From the NCBI RefSeq assembly GCF_047302285.1, contig NZ_CP154845.1, positions 1,426,001-1,490,000 on the forward strand: DNA of 64,000 nt, in the 5' to 3' direction. The stretch comes from Robertmurraya sp047302285. Its GTDB lineage: Bacteria; Bacillota; Bacilli; Bacillales; Cytobacillaceae. Made by a program: the position numbers and the translations under genes. This document shows positions 15,697-23,901 of this stretch, piece after piece. Position 1 is the first letter of the stretch. The number at the start of each line of letters is the position of its first letter. A model generated the notes under the pieces. That model did not search any database. It was not told where the DNA came from and saw only the letters and a program-made list of their open reading frames with translations.

Positions 15697-16155
15697 ATGA
15701 TGGAGCGTGAGGAAGTTCAAGAAAAAAAGGGTTTAGAAATGGTTGCGGAGATTGAAAAGGATTTAAGATACATAGCTGGAATCATTAAACAAAAGGGTCG
15801 GGAAATTTTAAGCAATTATACGATTACCCCTCCTCAGTTTGTTGCCTTGCAATGGCTCTTTGAAGAAGGAGACATGACAATCGGGGAGTTATCGAATAAA
15901 ATGTATTTAGCATTTAGCACAACAACCGATTTAGTTGATCGAATGGAAAAAAATGAGCTCGTAAAGCGTGTAAAGGATCCGAATGATCGACGTGTGGTGC
16001 GAATACACCTTTTAGAAGAAGGTGAGAGAATTATCGATGAAGTCATTAAAAAGCGTCAAGTTTACCTTCAGGAAGTGCTAAGGAATTTTTCTGAAGAAGA
16101 GGTCATTACCCTCAAAGATAATTTAATGAGATTACATCAAGATATGCGAGAATGA
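15697..16155 (+). CDS. ysmB: MarR family transcriptional regulator YsmB
   Basis: A 152-residue winged-helix regulator of the MarR family, which usually senses small molecules or oxidants. The core from about residue 40 to 110 includes ITPPQFVALQWLFEEGDMTI, IGELSNKMYLAFSTTTDLVD and the wing RVKDPNDRRVVRIHL. Start ATG 15697 is 7 nt after GGGAG; ATG 15700 is possible, and an in-frame ATG further upstream lacks a ribosome binding site. It precedes racE by 10 bp as in B. subtilis. The ligand and targets are unknown. Confidence 0.85.
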   Translation: MMEREEVQEKKGLEMVAEIEKDLRYIAGIIKQKGREILSNYTITPPQFVALQWLFEEGDMTIGELSNKMYLAFSTTTDLVDRMEKNELVKRVKDPNDRRVVRIHLLEEGERIIDEVIKKRQVYLQEVLRNFSEEEVITLKDNLMRLHQDMRE

Positions 16156-16165
16156 GGCGAGTTAT

Positions 16166-16984
16166 TTGGAACAAGCAATTGGAGTAATTGATTCTGGTAT
16201 TGGCGGATTAACAGTTGCCAAAGAAATCATGCGTCAATTACCACATGAAAAAATTCTTTATCTGGGAGATACAGCTCGCTGTCCTTATGGACCACGAACT
16301 GGTGAAGAAGTGAAAAAATTCACATGGCAACTGACGAATTTTTTATTAAGTAAAAATATAAAAATGCTCGTTATCGCCTGTAATACAGCAACGGCTGTGG
16401 CACTAGAAGAAATACGTCAAGAGTTATCTATCCCAGTGCTCGGTGTTATCTACCCTGGGGCAATCTCCGCGTTAAAAGTAACGGAGAATTATAAAATTGG
16501 TGTCATTGGAACTGAAGGAACGATCAAAAGTAAAGCCTATGAAATGGCATTAAGATCGATTAACGGATCCGTTTCAGTAAGCGGATTAGCCTGTCCAAAA
16601 TTTGTCCCACTAGTTGAAAGTGGGGAGTATGATGGTCCAGTTGCGAGGCGTGTGGTCGCCGAAACCCTTGCTCCATTAACGAATAAAGGATTGGATACGC
16701 TTATTCTTGGCTGTACCCATTATCCCCTGTTAGAACCAATCATTAAAACGATGATGGGCAAAGATGTAATAGTAATTAGCTCTGGCGAAGAAACAGCAAG
16801 AGAAGTTAGCAGTATTCTCTATTACAAACGACTTCTAACAAATAATAACACGATTCCTGAGCATGAATATTATACAACTGGTTCGAGCAGAATTTTTTCC
16901 AGAATTGCTTCACAGTGGTTAGGAAAGAAAATGCTGAATGTGCAGACTGTTCGGATTGAGAGTAAGACAGAAAGCCTCCTCTAA
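16166..16984 (+). CDS. racE: Glutamate racemase RacE (MurI)
   Basis: It makes D-glutamate for peptidoglycan (and poly-glutamate where present). The 272-residue protein has the two catalytic cysteines: Cys72 in ACNTATA and Cys183 in GCTHYPLL. It also has the N-terminal IGVIDSGIGGLTVAKE signature and RCPYGPR. A TTG start at 16166 lies 10 bp after the ysmB stop, with GAGGCGAG overlapping that end. The last codons lie inside the 5' arm of the terminator. Confidence 0.95.
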   Translation: MEQAIGVIDSGIGGLTVAKEIMRQLPHEKILYLGDTARCPYGPRTGEEVKKFTWQLTNFLLSKNIKMLVIACNTATAVALEEIRQELSIPVLGVIYPGAISALKVTENYKIGVIGTEGTIKSKAYEMALRSINGSVSVSGLACPKFVPLVESGEYDGPVARRVVAETLAPLTNKGLDTLILGCTHYPLLEPIIKTMMGKDVIVISSGEETAREVSSILYYKRLLTNNNTIPEHEYYTTGSSRIFSRIASQWLGKKMLNVQTVRIESKTESLL

Positions 16985-17002
16985 GGGGGCTTTCTGTTTT
17001 TT
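16967..17002 (+). terminator. Terminator of racE
   Basis: AGAAAGCC...GGCTTTCT arms with a T-run; the racE stop codon is within the hairpin. A similar hairpin recurs at 18235-18264, beyond the accessory island. Confidence 0.85.
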
Positions 17003-17062
17003 CTTTTAAGATGAATGGTGGAACTTTCCGAGCGCGGGGCTGAGCTACTTCCCCAGTGATTC

Positions 17063-17369
17063 TCAGTATACCAGTGTACAGAAAGTAAAAACCATCAAAA
17101 GCTTATACAACGTCATATTGGGAAGCTTACACAGAAGAGGCAGACATCTACGCCACAACGATGAAATCAAACAGGTATACGTTAAACGCAAAAAGACGAT
17201 TGAACGTGTCTTTACTGATGCGAAGGAAAAGCATGGTATGCGATGGACAACTTTACGAGGTCTTAAAAACAAATCTATGCAGGCGATGCTTACGTTTGTT
17301 GCCATGAACTTTAAGAAAATGGCAACTCGGACTTGTCAATCTGCCCTAATTAGGAGCCAATCTAGTTGA
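17063..17369 (+). pseudogene. IS1182-type transposase, 3' remnant
   Basis: Only the C-terminal end of a transposase is left. In one frame 17072-17161 reads CTESKNHQKLIQRHIGK, then a frameshift near 17130 leads to RRGRHLRHNDEIKQVYVKRK and ERVFTDAKEKHGMRWTTLRG, ending FVAMNFKKMA. These match the end of IS1182-family DDE transposases as I recall them. The catalytic core, the 5' part and the left inverted repeat are absent. It lies in the racE-gerM gap, marking an old insertion. Confidence 0.75.
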
Positions 17370-17494
17370 TTGGAGCGGAAGGTGTTTGACTCCTGGGAGA
17401 ATAGCGTGACAGCCGAGACCCCGCAGAAGAGTCAGCGACGAGGAGGCTCGGCGCACGCCCCCGGAAAGCAAGCGCCTGGAGCGGAAATCAACGA
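17366..17494. mobile_element. MITE-like Bacillaceae interspersed repeat
   Basis: A 129-bp non-coding element framed by inverted ends (GTTGATT at 17366; AATCAAC at 17488-17494) with GGAGCGG motifs just inside. The interior GACTCCTG...GAGACCCCGCAG...GAGGAGGCTCGGC...GGAAAGC is a pattern I recognise as widespread in Bacillaceae intergenic regions, often next to transposase remnants. It is more GC-rich than its surroundings. No coding capacity. The name is by pattern memory only. Confidence 0.7.
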
Positions 17495-17597
17495 TTTTAA
17501 CCACATTTCTATCCAGAAATGACAAAAAACAATGAGAGGGATCCTTTCGATGGACTTTTGTCTACATTCTTTTTATTTTTTCACTATAATCATGCTT

Positions 17598-18160
17598 CAT
17601 GAGCTCTTCATGTGACATACTTTTCACTTGTTGCTAGCAAACTCTTGTCTCATGAGCCCTTCATATGACATACTTTTCTCTTATAACCACCAAACTCTTG
17701 TCTCATGAGCCCTTCATATGACATACTTTTCTCTTATAACCACCAAACTCTTGTCTCATGAGCTCTTCATGTGACATACTTTTCTCTTGTAACCACCAAA
17801 CTCTTGTCTCATGAACTCTTCATGTGACATACTTTTCTCTTGTAACCACCAAACTCTTGTCTCATGAGCTCTTCATGTAACATACTTTTCTCTTGCATCC
17901 ACCAAACTCTTGTCTCATGAGCTCTTCATATGACATACTTTTCTCTTGTAACTACCAAACTCTTGTCTCATGAACTCTTCATGTGACATACTTTTCTCTT
18001 GTAACCACCAAACTCTTGTCTCATGAGCTCTTCATGTAACATACTTTTCTCTTGCATCCACCAAACTCTTGTCTCATGAGCTCTTCATGTAACATACTTT
18101 TCTCTTGCATCCACCAAACTCTTGTCTCATGAGCTCTTCATATGACATACTTTTCTCTTG
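17598..18160. repeat. 53-bp tandem repeat array (10 full units plus one partial)
   Basis: Units begin with CATGA at 17598, 17651, 17704, 17757, 17810, 17863, 17916, 17969, 18022, 18075 and 18128, exactly 53 bp apart. The last unit is cut after about 33 bp. Units 2 and 3 are identical, 5 equals 8, and 6, 9 and 10 are identical, which shows unequal exchange or slippage. Each unit has a CATGA-GCTCT-TCATG dyad followed by a pyrimidine-rich tract. 53 is not a multiple of 3 and all frames contain stops, so it is non-coding. Confidence 0.95.
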
Positions 18161-18186
18161 CTCATATCAAATATCTCTCATCCTGA

Positions 18187-18224
18187 ACAAAAGGCATCGA
18201 GTTTCGTCTCTCGATGCCTTTTGT
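18187..18224. terminator. Perfect stem-loop after the 53-bp array
   Basis: ACAAAAGGCATCGAG and CTCGATGCCTTTTGT pair over 15 bp around an 8-nt loop. It lacks a long T-run. It may terminate weakly in either direction. Confidence 0.55.
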
Positions 18225-18234
18225 CGATAATCTG

Positions 18235-18264
18235 AAGCCTTCTTTAGGGGGCTTATTTTTTTTG
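18235..18264 (+). terminator. Terminator before gerM
   Basis: AAGCC...GGCTT arms with an eight-T tail. Sequence and loop (AAGCCTTCTTTAGGGGGCTT) closely resemble the racE terminator 1.25 kb upstream. Confidence 0.7.
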
Positions 18265-18372
18265 AAAGATATAAAAAATATCTTGATTGTCCAATTTTTT
18301 TTCGTGAGGCGGTCTAATTTGAAAATAGGCTCGTATATATGTTAGTACAAACTGTCTTTGGAGGGATAAAGC

Positions 18373-19425
18373 ATGTCCATTAATAAAAGAACAATTGTAC
18401 TAACATCATTGATTATTTTATCTGTTCTCTTGTCTGGCTGTGGCTTGCTGGGGGGGAAGGAAAAGGAGAAAATTGATCCACCTCAAACGGTTACATACAC
18501 AGATGATGGTCAGGTAGTTGAAGAAACTGCGGGAGAAGAAGTTGCAGATGAAGAGGCTAGTGAAGGTAGTGTGATGACAGAACTTTATTTATTCGATAAG
18601 AACGGTTATGTTGTACCGCAAACCTTTTCACTGCCGAAAACTGAGTCGGTCGCAAAACAGGCGCTTGATTATTTAATTGAAGGTGGTCCAATTACAGAAA
18701 TGTTACCAAACGGCTTCACAGCTGTCTTACCAACTGATACTGAAGTAAGTGTTAATATTACTGACAAAACTGCTATTGTTGACTTTTCAAACGAATTCAA
18801 AAATTATAAGCCTGAAGATGAGTTAAAGATTTTAGAAGCAGTAACTTGGACGTTAACGCAATTTGATTCTGTGGAAAATGTCGCATTGAAGTTAAATGGT
18901 CATGAATTAAACGAAATGCCTGTTGCAGGCATTCCAATTGGAAAAACGGTTAGCAGAGCAAATGGAATCAATCTTGATACAACAGATGTGGTTGATATAA
19001 CCAATACAAAGGCTGCCACTGTCTATTATGTTGCTGGTGAAGAAGGTTCGTATTATTACGTTCCAGTCACACGTCGTGTGGCAGAGAACAATATTGAAGG
19101 GGTCGTAACTGAGCTTGTAAAAGGCCCAAGTTACTCGTCTACATTACTGAATGACTTTTCACCAGATGTTGAGTTACTAGAGGAACCAAAGATTGAAGAT
19201 GGAAAAGTAACATTAAACTTTAATGAGTATATTTATGGTAGCTTTGAAGAAAAAGTGATTTCAGAACATGTTCTAAACATGCTTGTTCTTTCCTTAACGG
19301 AGCAGGAGGGAATTGAGAGTGTCGAAGTAATGGTAAATGGTGAAGCTGAACTTGTGAAGGAAAATGGAGAGAAAATTGTAGAACCTGTGACAAGACCTGA
19401 AAATGTGAATACAATTAGTTTTTAA
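18373..19425 (+). CDS. gerM: Germination lipoprotein GerM
   Basis: A 350-residue lipoprotein with a signal peptide and lipobox LLSGC (Cys23), then an acidic linker and two GerMN (sporulation/germination) domains at about residues 55-190 and 200-350. In B. subtilis GerM is made under SigE and is needed for sporulation and germination, as part of the GerM-SpoIIQ-SpoIIIAG channel region. The ATG follows TTTGGAGGG. Upstream (about 18320-18350) are AT-rich motifs that could be a SigE promoter, but the match is too weak to call. Confidence 0.93.
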   Translation: MSINKRTIVLTSLIILSVLLSGCGLLGGKEKEKIDPPQTVTYTDDGQVVEETAGEEVADEEASEGSVMTELYLFDKNGYVVPQTFSLPKTESVAKQALDYLIEGGPITEMLPNGFTAVLPTDTEVSVNITDKTAIVDFSNEFKNYKPEDELKILEAVTWTLTQFDSVENVALKLNGHELNEMPVAGIPIGKTVSRANGINLDTTDVVDITNTKAATVYYVAGEEGSYYYVPVTRRVAENNIEGVVTELVKGPSYSSTLLNDFSPDVELLEEPKIEDGKVTLNFNEYIYGSFEEKVISEHVLNMLVLSLTEQEGIESVEVMVNGEAELVKENGEKIVEPVTRPENVNTISF

Positions 19426-19460
19426 AAAATCTTTTTTGATATACTATAGATAGGACAGTA

Positions 19461-19497
19461 GAAGAAGGTGGCTTCGTTAAAGCCACCTCTTCTTTAT
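19461..19497 (+). terminator. Terminator after gerM
   Basis: AAGAAGGTGGCTT and AAAGCCACCTCTTCTTT form a strong stem with a TTTATT tail. Confidence 0.8.
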
Positions 19498-19551
19498 TGA
19501 CGAAGCTCTAATTAAAGGGCAAAAGTATTTGTGGGAAAAGGAGGATATCAT

Positions 19552-20307
19552 ATGCGTGTTGATGAGAGACAACCGTTTCAATTACGTCCGATTGAAATTG
19601 ATACGGATTATTTAATGCATCCTGAAGGATCTGTGCTCATAACAGTTGGAAACACGAAAGTCATTTGTACCGCTAGCATTGAGGAGAAGGTGCCACCTTT
19701 TATGAGAGGGCAAGGAAAAGGATGGGTGACAGCGGAGTACTCCATGCTTCCACGGGCAACAGGACAACGTAATATAAGAGAGTCAGCGAAAGGGAAAATC
19801 ACTGGGCGAACGATGGAAATTCAACGCTTGATTGGAAGAGCACTTCGAGCAGTGGTTGATTTAGATGCACTTGGAGAAAGAACGGTATGGATCGATTGTG
19901 ATGTCATTCAAGCGGATGGCGGAACAAGAACTGCTTCCATCACAGGTGCGTTTGTGGCAATGACACAAGCGATACATAAAGTCTATCTTGAAAAAAAGTT
20001 ATCAAAATATCCGATTAAGGATTTTCTAGCGGCAACGAGTGTCGGGATTCTCGAAGATGATAATGTTGTTTTGGACTTAAATTACATAGAAGACTCAAAG
20101 GCAAATGTCGATATGAATGTCGTTATGACAGGAAATGGAGAATTTGTTGAAGTTCAAGGAACGGGTGAAGAGTCCACTTTTTCATACGAGCAATTACAAC
20201 AATTACTTAAGGCTGCTCAAGAAGGAATTAGCGAACTGTTCGAGCATCAAAGAGCGGCAATCGGAGAAGCAGCAACTGCAAAAATCGAGGAGAAAACAGC
20301 GAAATGA
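19552..20307 (+). CDS. rph: Ribonuclease PH
   Basis: A phosphate-dependent 3'-5' exonuclease that trims tRNA 3' ends. The 251-residue protein shows the RNase PH signatures GQGKGWVTAEYSMLPRAT, GRALRAVVDL, DCDVIQADGGTRTASITGA and EVQGTGEE. The ATG at 19552, after AAAGGAGGATATCAT, gives the standard MRVDERQPFQLRPI start. It is the first gene of rph-rdgB-ysnB, and rdgB overlaps it by 4 bp. Confidence 0.96.
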   Translation: MRVDERQPFQLRPIEIDTDYLMHPEGSVLITVGNTKVICTASIEEKVPPFMRGQGKGWVTAEYSMLPRATGQRNIRESAKGKITGRTMEIQRLIGRALRAVVDLDALGERTVWIDCDVIQADGGTRTASITGAFVAMTQAIHKVYLEKKLSKYPIKDFLAATSVGILEDDNVVLDLNYIEDSKANVDMNVVMTGNGEFVEVQGTGEESTFSYEQLQQLLKAAQEGISELFEHQRAAIGEAATAKIEEKTAK

Positions 20308-20906
20308 AAAAAGTTATTATAGCAACAAAGAATCTTGGCAAAGCAATGGAATTTGAAAGAATGTTTCGACCTCTTGGTTTTGAGGTAAAGACATTATTGG
20401 ATTATGAGGAAATAGAAGATATCGAAGAAACCGGACAAACCTTTGAGGAAAATGCAATGATAAAGGCAGAAGCAGTTGCTAAGCAAACGGGACAAGTGGT
20501 CATTGCCGATGATTCTGGCTTAATTGTCGATGCCCTAGATGGTGCCCCTGGCATTTATTCTGCCCGCTATGCTGGACCTGCAAAAGACGATGAAGCGAAC
20601 ATGGATAAACTATTAGAGAACTTAAAAGATGTTCCAGATGAGCAAAGAACAGCAAGATTCTATTGCGCTTTAGCCATTGCCTATCCAAATGGTGAAGGAA
20701 TTACGGTTAATGGTTCTTGTGAAGGGATCATTTTGAGAAATAGAAGAGGTTCAAATGGTTTCGGCTATGACCCAATTTTCTTTGTAAATGGGCTAGGAAA
20801 AGCAATGGCCGAACTTGAACCAAGTGAAAAAAATCAGATTAGTCACCGAGCGAATGCCTTGAAAAAGCTAGAAGAAATCATCCAGTCTGGAAAATTTAAT
20901 GCTTGA
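20304..20906 (+). CDS. rdgB: dITP/XTP pyrophosphatase (RdgB/HAM1 type)
   Basis: It removes non-canonical purine nucleoside triphosphates (dITP, XTP) from the nucleotide pool. The 200-residue protein has the family motifs IIATKNLGKAMEF, FEENAMIKAEAVA, DDSGLIVDALDGAPGIYSAR and GSNGFGYDPIFF. The start codon overlaps the rph stop (ATGA), indicating coupling. It corresponds to ysnA of B. subtilis. Confidence 0.95.
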   Translation: MKKVIIATKNLGKAMEFERMFRPLGFEVKTLLDYEEIEDIEETGQTFEENAMIKAEAVAKQTGQVVIADDSGLIVDALDGAPGIYSARYAGPAKDDEANMDKLLENLKDVPDEQRTARFYCALAIAYPNGEGITVNGSCEGIILRNRRGSNGFGYDPIFFVNGLGKAMAELEPSEKNQISHRANALKKLEEIIQSGKFNA

Positions 20907-20922
20907 ATAGAAGGTGCTACCT

Positions 20923-21441
20923 ATGGCAAAAGTGTTAATCGTAAGTGATAGCCACGGACAAAGAGAAGAACTTTCTGAACTGAAAGTAAGACATGGACAA
21001 GATATCGATCTCATGATTCATTGCGGAGATTCTGAACTCTCAAAAAAAAATGATGAGATTCAAGCCTTTACTGTGGTAAGAGGAAATTGTGACTTTGGCA
21101 ATGATTTTGATACGGAAATCATAAAAAAGGTTGGCGAGTTATGTTTTTACGTTACCCATGGTCACTTATTTTCGGTTAAATCGTCGTTAATGCAGCTCCA
21201 ATACCGTGCAGAGGAAGTAAATGCGGACATTGTCTGTTTTGGACATTCGCATGTACTAGGTGCTGAGATGGTCAAAGATAAGCTATTTATTAACCCAGGT
21301 AGCCTCCGTTTGCCAAGGGGGAGAAGAGAGCGAACTTATGTCATACTGGACATTCACGGCACAGCGGTTAACTTCCATGTGTATGACTTTGATAAAGGGG
21401 AATTGACGGAGTTTTATCAAACCTATGTATTTAATAAGTGA
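20923..21441 (+). CDS. ysnB: Metallophosphoesterase YsnB (YfcE/MJ0936 family)
   Basis: A 172-residue calcineurin-like phosphoesterase. The metal-binding motifs are visible: SDSHG near residue 9, HCGDSE near 37, VRGNCD near 54, HGH near 82 and GHSH near 106. That set is typical of the YfcE family of two-metal phosphodiesterases. The physiological substrate is unknown. Start ATG 20923 is chosen over the in-frame GTG at 20914, which overlaps its GAAGGTG ribosome binding site. Confidence 0.9.
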   Translation: MAKVLIVSDSHGQREELSELKVRHGQDIDLMIHCGDSELSKKNDEIQAFTVVRGNCDFGNDFDTEIIKKVGELCFYVTHGHLFSVKSSLMQLQYRAEEVNADIVCFGHSHVLGAEMVKDKLFINPGSLRLPRGRRERTYVILDIHGTAVNFHVYDFDKGELTEFYQTYVFNK

Positions 21442-21561
21442 TAGATGTGTTTTTGATGTGTGTTCCGATAAATCCCGTTTTTCGTTGGTATATTAAAAAA
21501 GTTATTGCTGATATACTTTATTTTTCTAGAACTACATGAAACGAATCATTTGATAAGAAGT

Positions 21562-21588
21562 GGGGGAAGAGGCTTTCCCCCTATTTAA
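21562..21588 (+). terminator. Stem-loop after ysnB
   Basis: GGGGGAA and TTTCCCCC pair around GAGGC, with a loose T-rich tail (CTATTTAATCATTT). Probable end of the rph-rdgB-ysnB unit. Confidence 0.5.
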
Positions 21589-21619
21589 TCATTTGTTTGT
21601 GAAAAAATAAAATTTCCTG

Positions 21620-21648
21620 TTGACTTTTAATTACTAGCACAATATAAT
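21620..21648 (+). promoter_or_regulatory. Promoter of the tRNA-Arg unit
   Basis: TTGACT (21620-21625), an exact 17-bp spacer and TATAAT (21643-21648). It is the best promoter upstream of the tRNA gene. A transcript from it would pass through both 149-bp repeats before reaching the tRNA. Confidence 0.75.
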
Positions 21649-21689
21649 AAAAAATGTCCTTGAAAAAAGGAAGCACACAAATTAGCTTT

Positions 21690-21838
21690 CCCAGTAGCTC
21701 AGCACGAACGAATCCGCTTCTTCGGAAAAGCTACAGCGTACTGATCGAGCCGCTGCTTGAATAAACTTTCTGAGATCAGGACGGGATAACGCAAAAATTA
21801 TGTGTAAACAAAACGAAATAATACATTATAACATATGT
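21690..21838 (+). repeat. 149-bp tRNA-mimic repeat, copy 1
   Basis: The first of two identical 149-bp units. It begins CCCAGTAGCTCAGCA, the same 15 bases found near the 5' end of tRNA-Arg downstream, then diverges. The RNA can fold into a closed three-way layout: TCCC(21689-)/GGGA(21783-21786) closing stem; GTAGCT/AGCTAC arm holding a TCCG-CTTCTT-CGGA hairpin; and GTACTGATC/GATCAGGAC arm with one mismatch. The remaining part is an AT-rich spacer ending in ACATTATAACATATGT. Confidence 0.85.
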
Positions 21839-21985
21839 CCCAGTAGCTCAGCACGAACGAATCCGCTTCTTCGGAAAAGCTACAGCGTACTGATCGAGCC
21901 GCTGCTTGAATAAACTTTCTGAGATCAGGACGGGATAACGCAAAAATTATGTGTAAACAAAACGAAATAATACATTATAACATAT

Positions 21986-21987
<2 letters not shown>
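21839..21987 (+). repeat. 149-bp tRNA-mimic repeat, copy 2
   Basis: An exact copy of 21690-21838. It runs directly into the tRNA-Arg gene, whose first bases continue the repeat register at a third 149-bp step (21988). The identity of the copies points to recent duplication or ongoing homogenisation. Confidence 0.9.
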
Positions 21988-22062
<75 letters not shown>

Positions 22063-22097
22063 TTTAATTTTAATATGCTTGTATAAGCGCCAGGAGG

Positions 22098-22142
22098 AAA
22101 CTCTTAAAAATGTTGTTGAACCAACGTTTTTAAGAGTTTTTC
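22098..22142 (+). terminator. Terminator of the tRNA-Arg unit
   Basis: AAACTCTTAAAAA-T-GTTG pairs with CAAC-G-TTTTTAAGAGTTT over 17 bp around TTGAAC, followed by TTC TT. Between it and the hydrolase start I see no firm gene; a possible degraded frame on the minus strand is listed in the findings. Confidence 0.85.
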
Positions 22143-22399
22143 TTATGTTTAAAGCTTGAAGGAGTCCCGTTGAGTAAAGTGGAGTTTTGAAACTTTTTTA
22201 CATATTACATAATCACCTTTTGTGCGAAAATTACAACAGCTGATTCTTCGTCTTCTTCTCTTAATTCTTTCATGACATGGGTGTAGTTAATGTAGGGGTT
22301 TATGATTGTTTTTTTGCAGTTGGTAAGTAGTAACCCAAAAAAATAGATTGTCCAATCGGTTAATACTGTTTTTACATAAACTATTGTGAGGTGATAACA

Positions 22400-23836
22400 A
22401 TGAGTTTTATTGAGGAAATGGTTCCCCTTACGATGAAGTATATGCGACAGGAAGGGATTTTAGCATCTCTCACCCTTGCCCAAGCAATCTTGGAGAGTGA
22501 TTCAGGAAAATCTGAATTGGCAGTTAAAGCTAATAATTTTTTTGGAATCAAAGCCAACTCAACTTGGAAGGGTGCCGTCTACAACAAGATGACAAAAGAG
22601 TATCTCAATGGCAAATGGGTAGAGGTTATGGCTGCATTTTGCCATTTTGATAGCATTGAACACTGTCTAGAATACAGAAGCACCGTTTTCCTTAAAAATC
22701 CTCGCTATAAACCGTTATGGGGAATTACAGATTACAAAAAAGCTGCTCAAGTCATTTGGGAATGTGGTTATGCAACAGCACCTGATTATCCACAAAGACT
22801 AATTAATCTCATTGAACAATATGAGCTTTATAAGAACGATAAGGAGGAGGCAAAAACGGTTAAAATGTTTATTGATCCAGGTCATGGAGGAACGGATCCA
22901 GGGGCTGTAGGCAATGGATTGCAAGAAAAAAACGTAACACTAGATATAGCCATAAAAATAAGGACTATACTTGAAAATGAATATGAAAACGTTGAGGTAA
23001 GAATGAGTCGAACTAGTGATATGACAGTCAGCCTAGCACAAAGAACGAGTGATGCAAACGCATGGGGGGCAGACTATTTTCTTTCCATTCACATTAATGC
23101 TGGGGGTGGAACAGGTTTTGAAAGTTATCGGTTTACAAATGCACCGACACAAACAGCTAGATATCAAAGCATAATTCACCCAGAAATAGTATTAGAAAGT
23201 ATAATTCGCGATCGGGGAATGAAAGTAGCGAATTTTCATGTTCTTCGTGAAACGAGAATGTCTGCTCTGTTAACGGAAAATCTATTTATCGATACAAAAG
23301 CTGATGCTGATTTGTTAAAGAAAAATGAAGTACGAAACGCTATTGCACAAGGGCACGTAGCTGGATTGGTAAAAGCATTTGGTTTAAGGAAAAATGGACA
23401 AGCAACGCCATCACCTAGTCTTCAACCTAGCTCTAAACCAGCAAAAGTTAATCATATCTCTCTGTTCCAAGAGTGGCTTAATAAGACCTATAAATCCGGT
23501 CTTGTCGTCGATGGTATGTACGGATCTAAGACGCGTGCTGCTGCTATCAAAGCGTTGCAAACGGAGCATAATAGACAATATAACGCGCGCCTCGTAATCG
23601 ATGGTATCTATGGACCTAAAACCAAGGCCGCCATCCGAACGATTCGTAAGGGCACTCGTGGTATTTTGGTCTATATCCTACAAGGATTACTTTATTGTCA
23701 GGGACATGACCCTAAAGGTTTTGATGGGGTATTTGGTGATAATACTGAAGCGGCAGTTCTTGCGTTGCAAAAAGCTACAAAAATAACTCAGGATGGATTA
23801 CCTGGTAAGAATACTTTCGATAAGCTAGTAGCATGA
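22400..23836 (+). CDS. Modular cell-wall hydrolase (glucosaminidase, amidase, two binding modules)
   Basis: A 478-residue protein with four parts. Residues about 5-150 are a GH73-type glucosaminidase (SLTLAQAILESDSGKSELA with the catalytic Glu, FFGIKAN). Residues about 155-335 are a zinc N-acetylmuramoyl-L-alanine amidase (Amidase_3: FIDPGHGGTDPGAVGNG, FLSIHIN, LTENLFID). From about 355 there are two peptidoglycan-binding modules (GMYGSKTRAAAIKALQ, GVFGDNTEAAVLALQ). It lacks a signal peptide, so it resembles a phage or sporulation lysin released by lysis or holin. Start ATG 22400 follows GTGAGGTG. It lies just past the tRNA-Arg gene. Confidence 0.85.
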   Translation: MSFIEEMVPLTMKYMRQEGILASLTLAQAILESDSGKSELAVKANNFFGIKANSTWKGAVYNKMTKEYLNGKWVEVMAAFCHFDSIEHCLEYRSTVFLKNPRYKPLWGITDYKKAAQVIWECGYATAPDYPQRLINLIEQYELYKNDKEEAKTVKMFIDPGHGGTDPGAVGNGLQEKNVTLDIAIKIRTILENEYENVEVRMSRTSDMTVSLAQRTSDANAWGADYFLSIHINAGGGTGFESYRFTNAPTQTARYQSIIHPEIVLESIIRDRGMKVANFHVLRETRMSALLTENLFIDTKADADLLKKNEVRNAIAQGHVAGLVKAFGLRKNGQATPSPSLQPSSKPAKVNHISLFQEWLNKTYKSGLVVDGMYGSKTRAAAIKALQTEHNRQYNARLVIDGIYGPKTKAAIRTIRKGTRGILVYILQGLLYCQGHDPKGFDGVFGDNTEAAVLALQKATKITQDGLPGKNTFDKLVA

Positions 23837-23871
23837 TATCATTTCAGCTAAAACTTATCTCTCAGTAAATG

Positions 23872-23901
23872 CCCTTACTAAATGGAATAGGTAAGGGTTT
23901 T
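23872..23901 (+). terminator. Terminator after the hydrolase
   Basis: CCCTTAC and GTAAGGG around a 12-nt loop with TTTTG after it. Confidence 0.65.

Noticed and set aside
17063..17305. Minus-strand 80-codon frame
   Set aside because: Antisense shadow of the transposase remnant.
17598..18160. CRISPR array
   Set aside because: Repeats are directly adjacent with no unique spacers, 53 bp long, and no cas genes are in the window.
18320..18352. SigE promoter of gerM
   Set aside because: Some resemblance to the -10 (5 of 8 bases) but no convincing -35 at the right distance.
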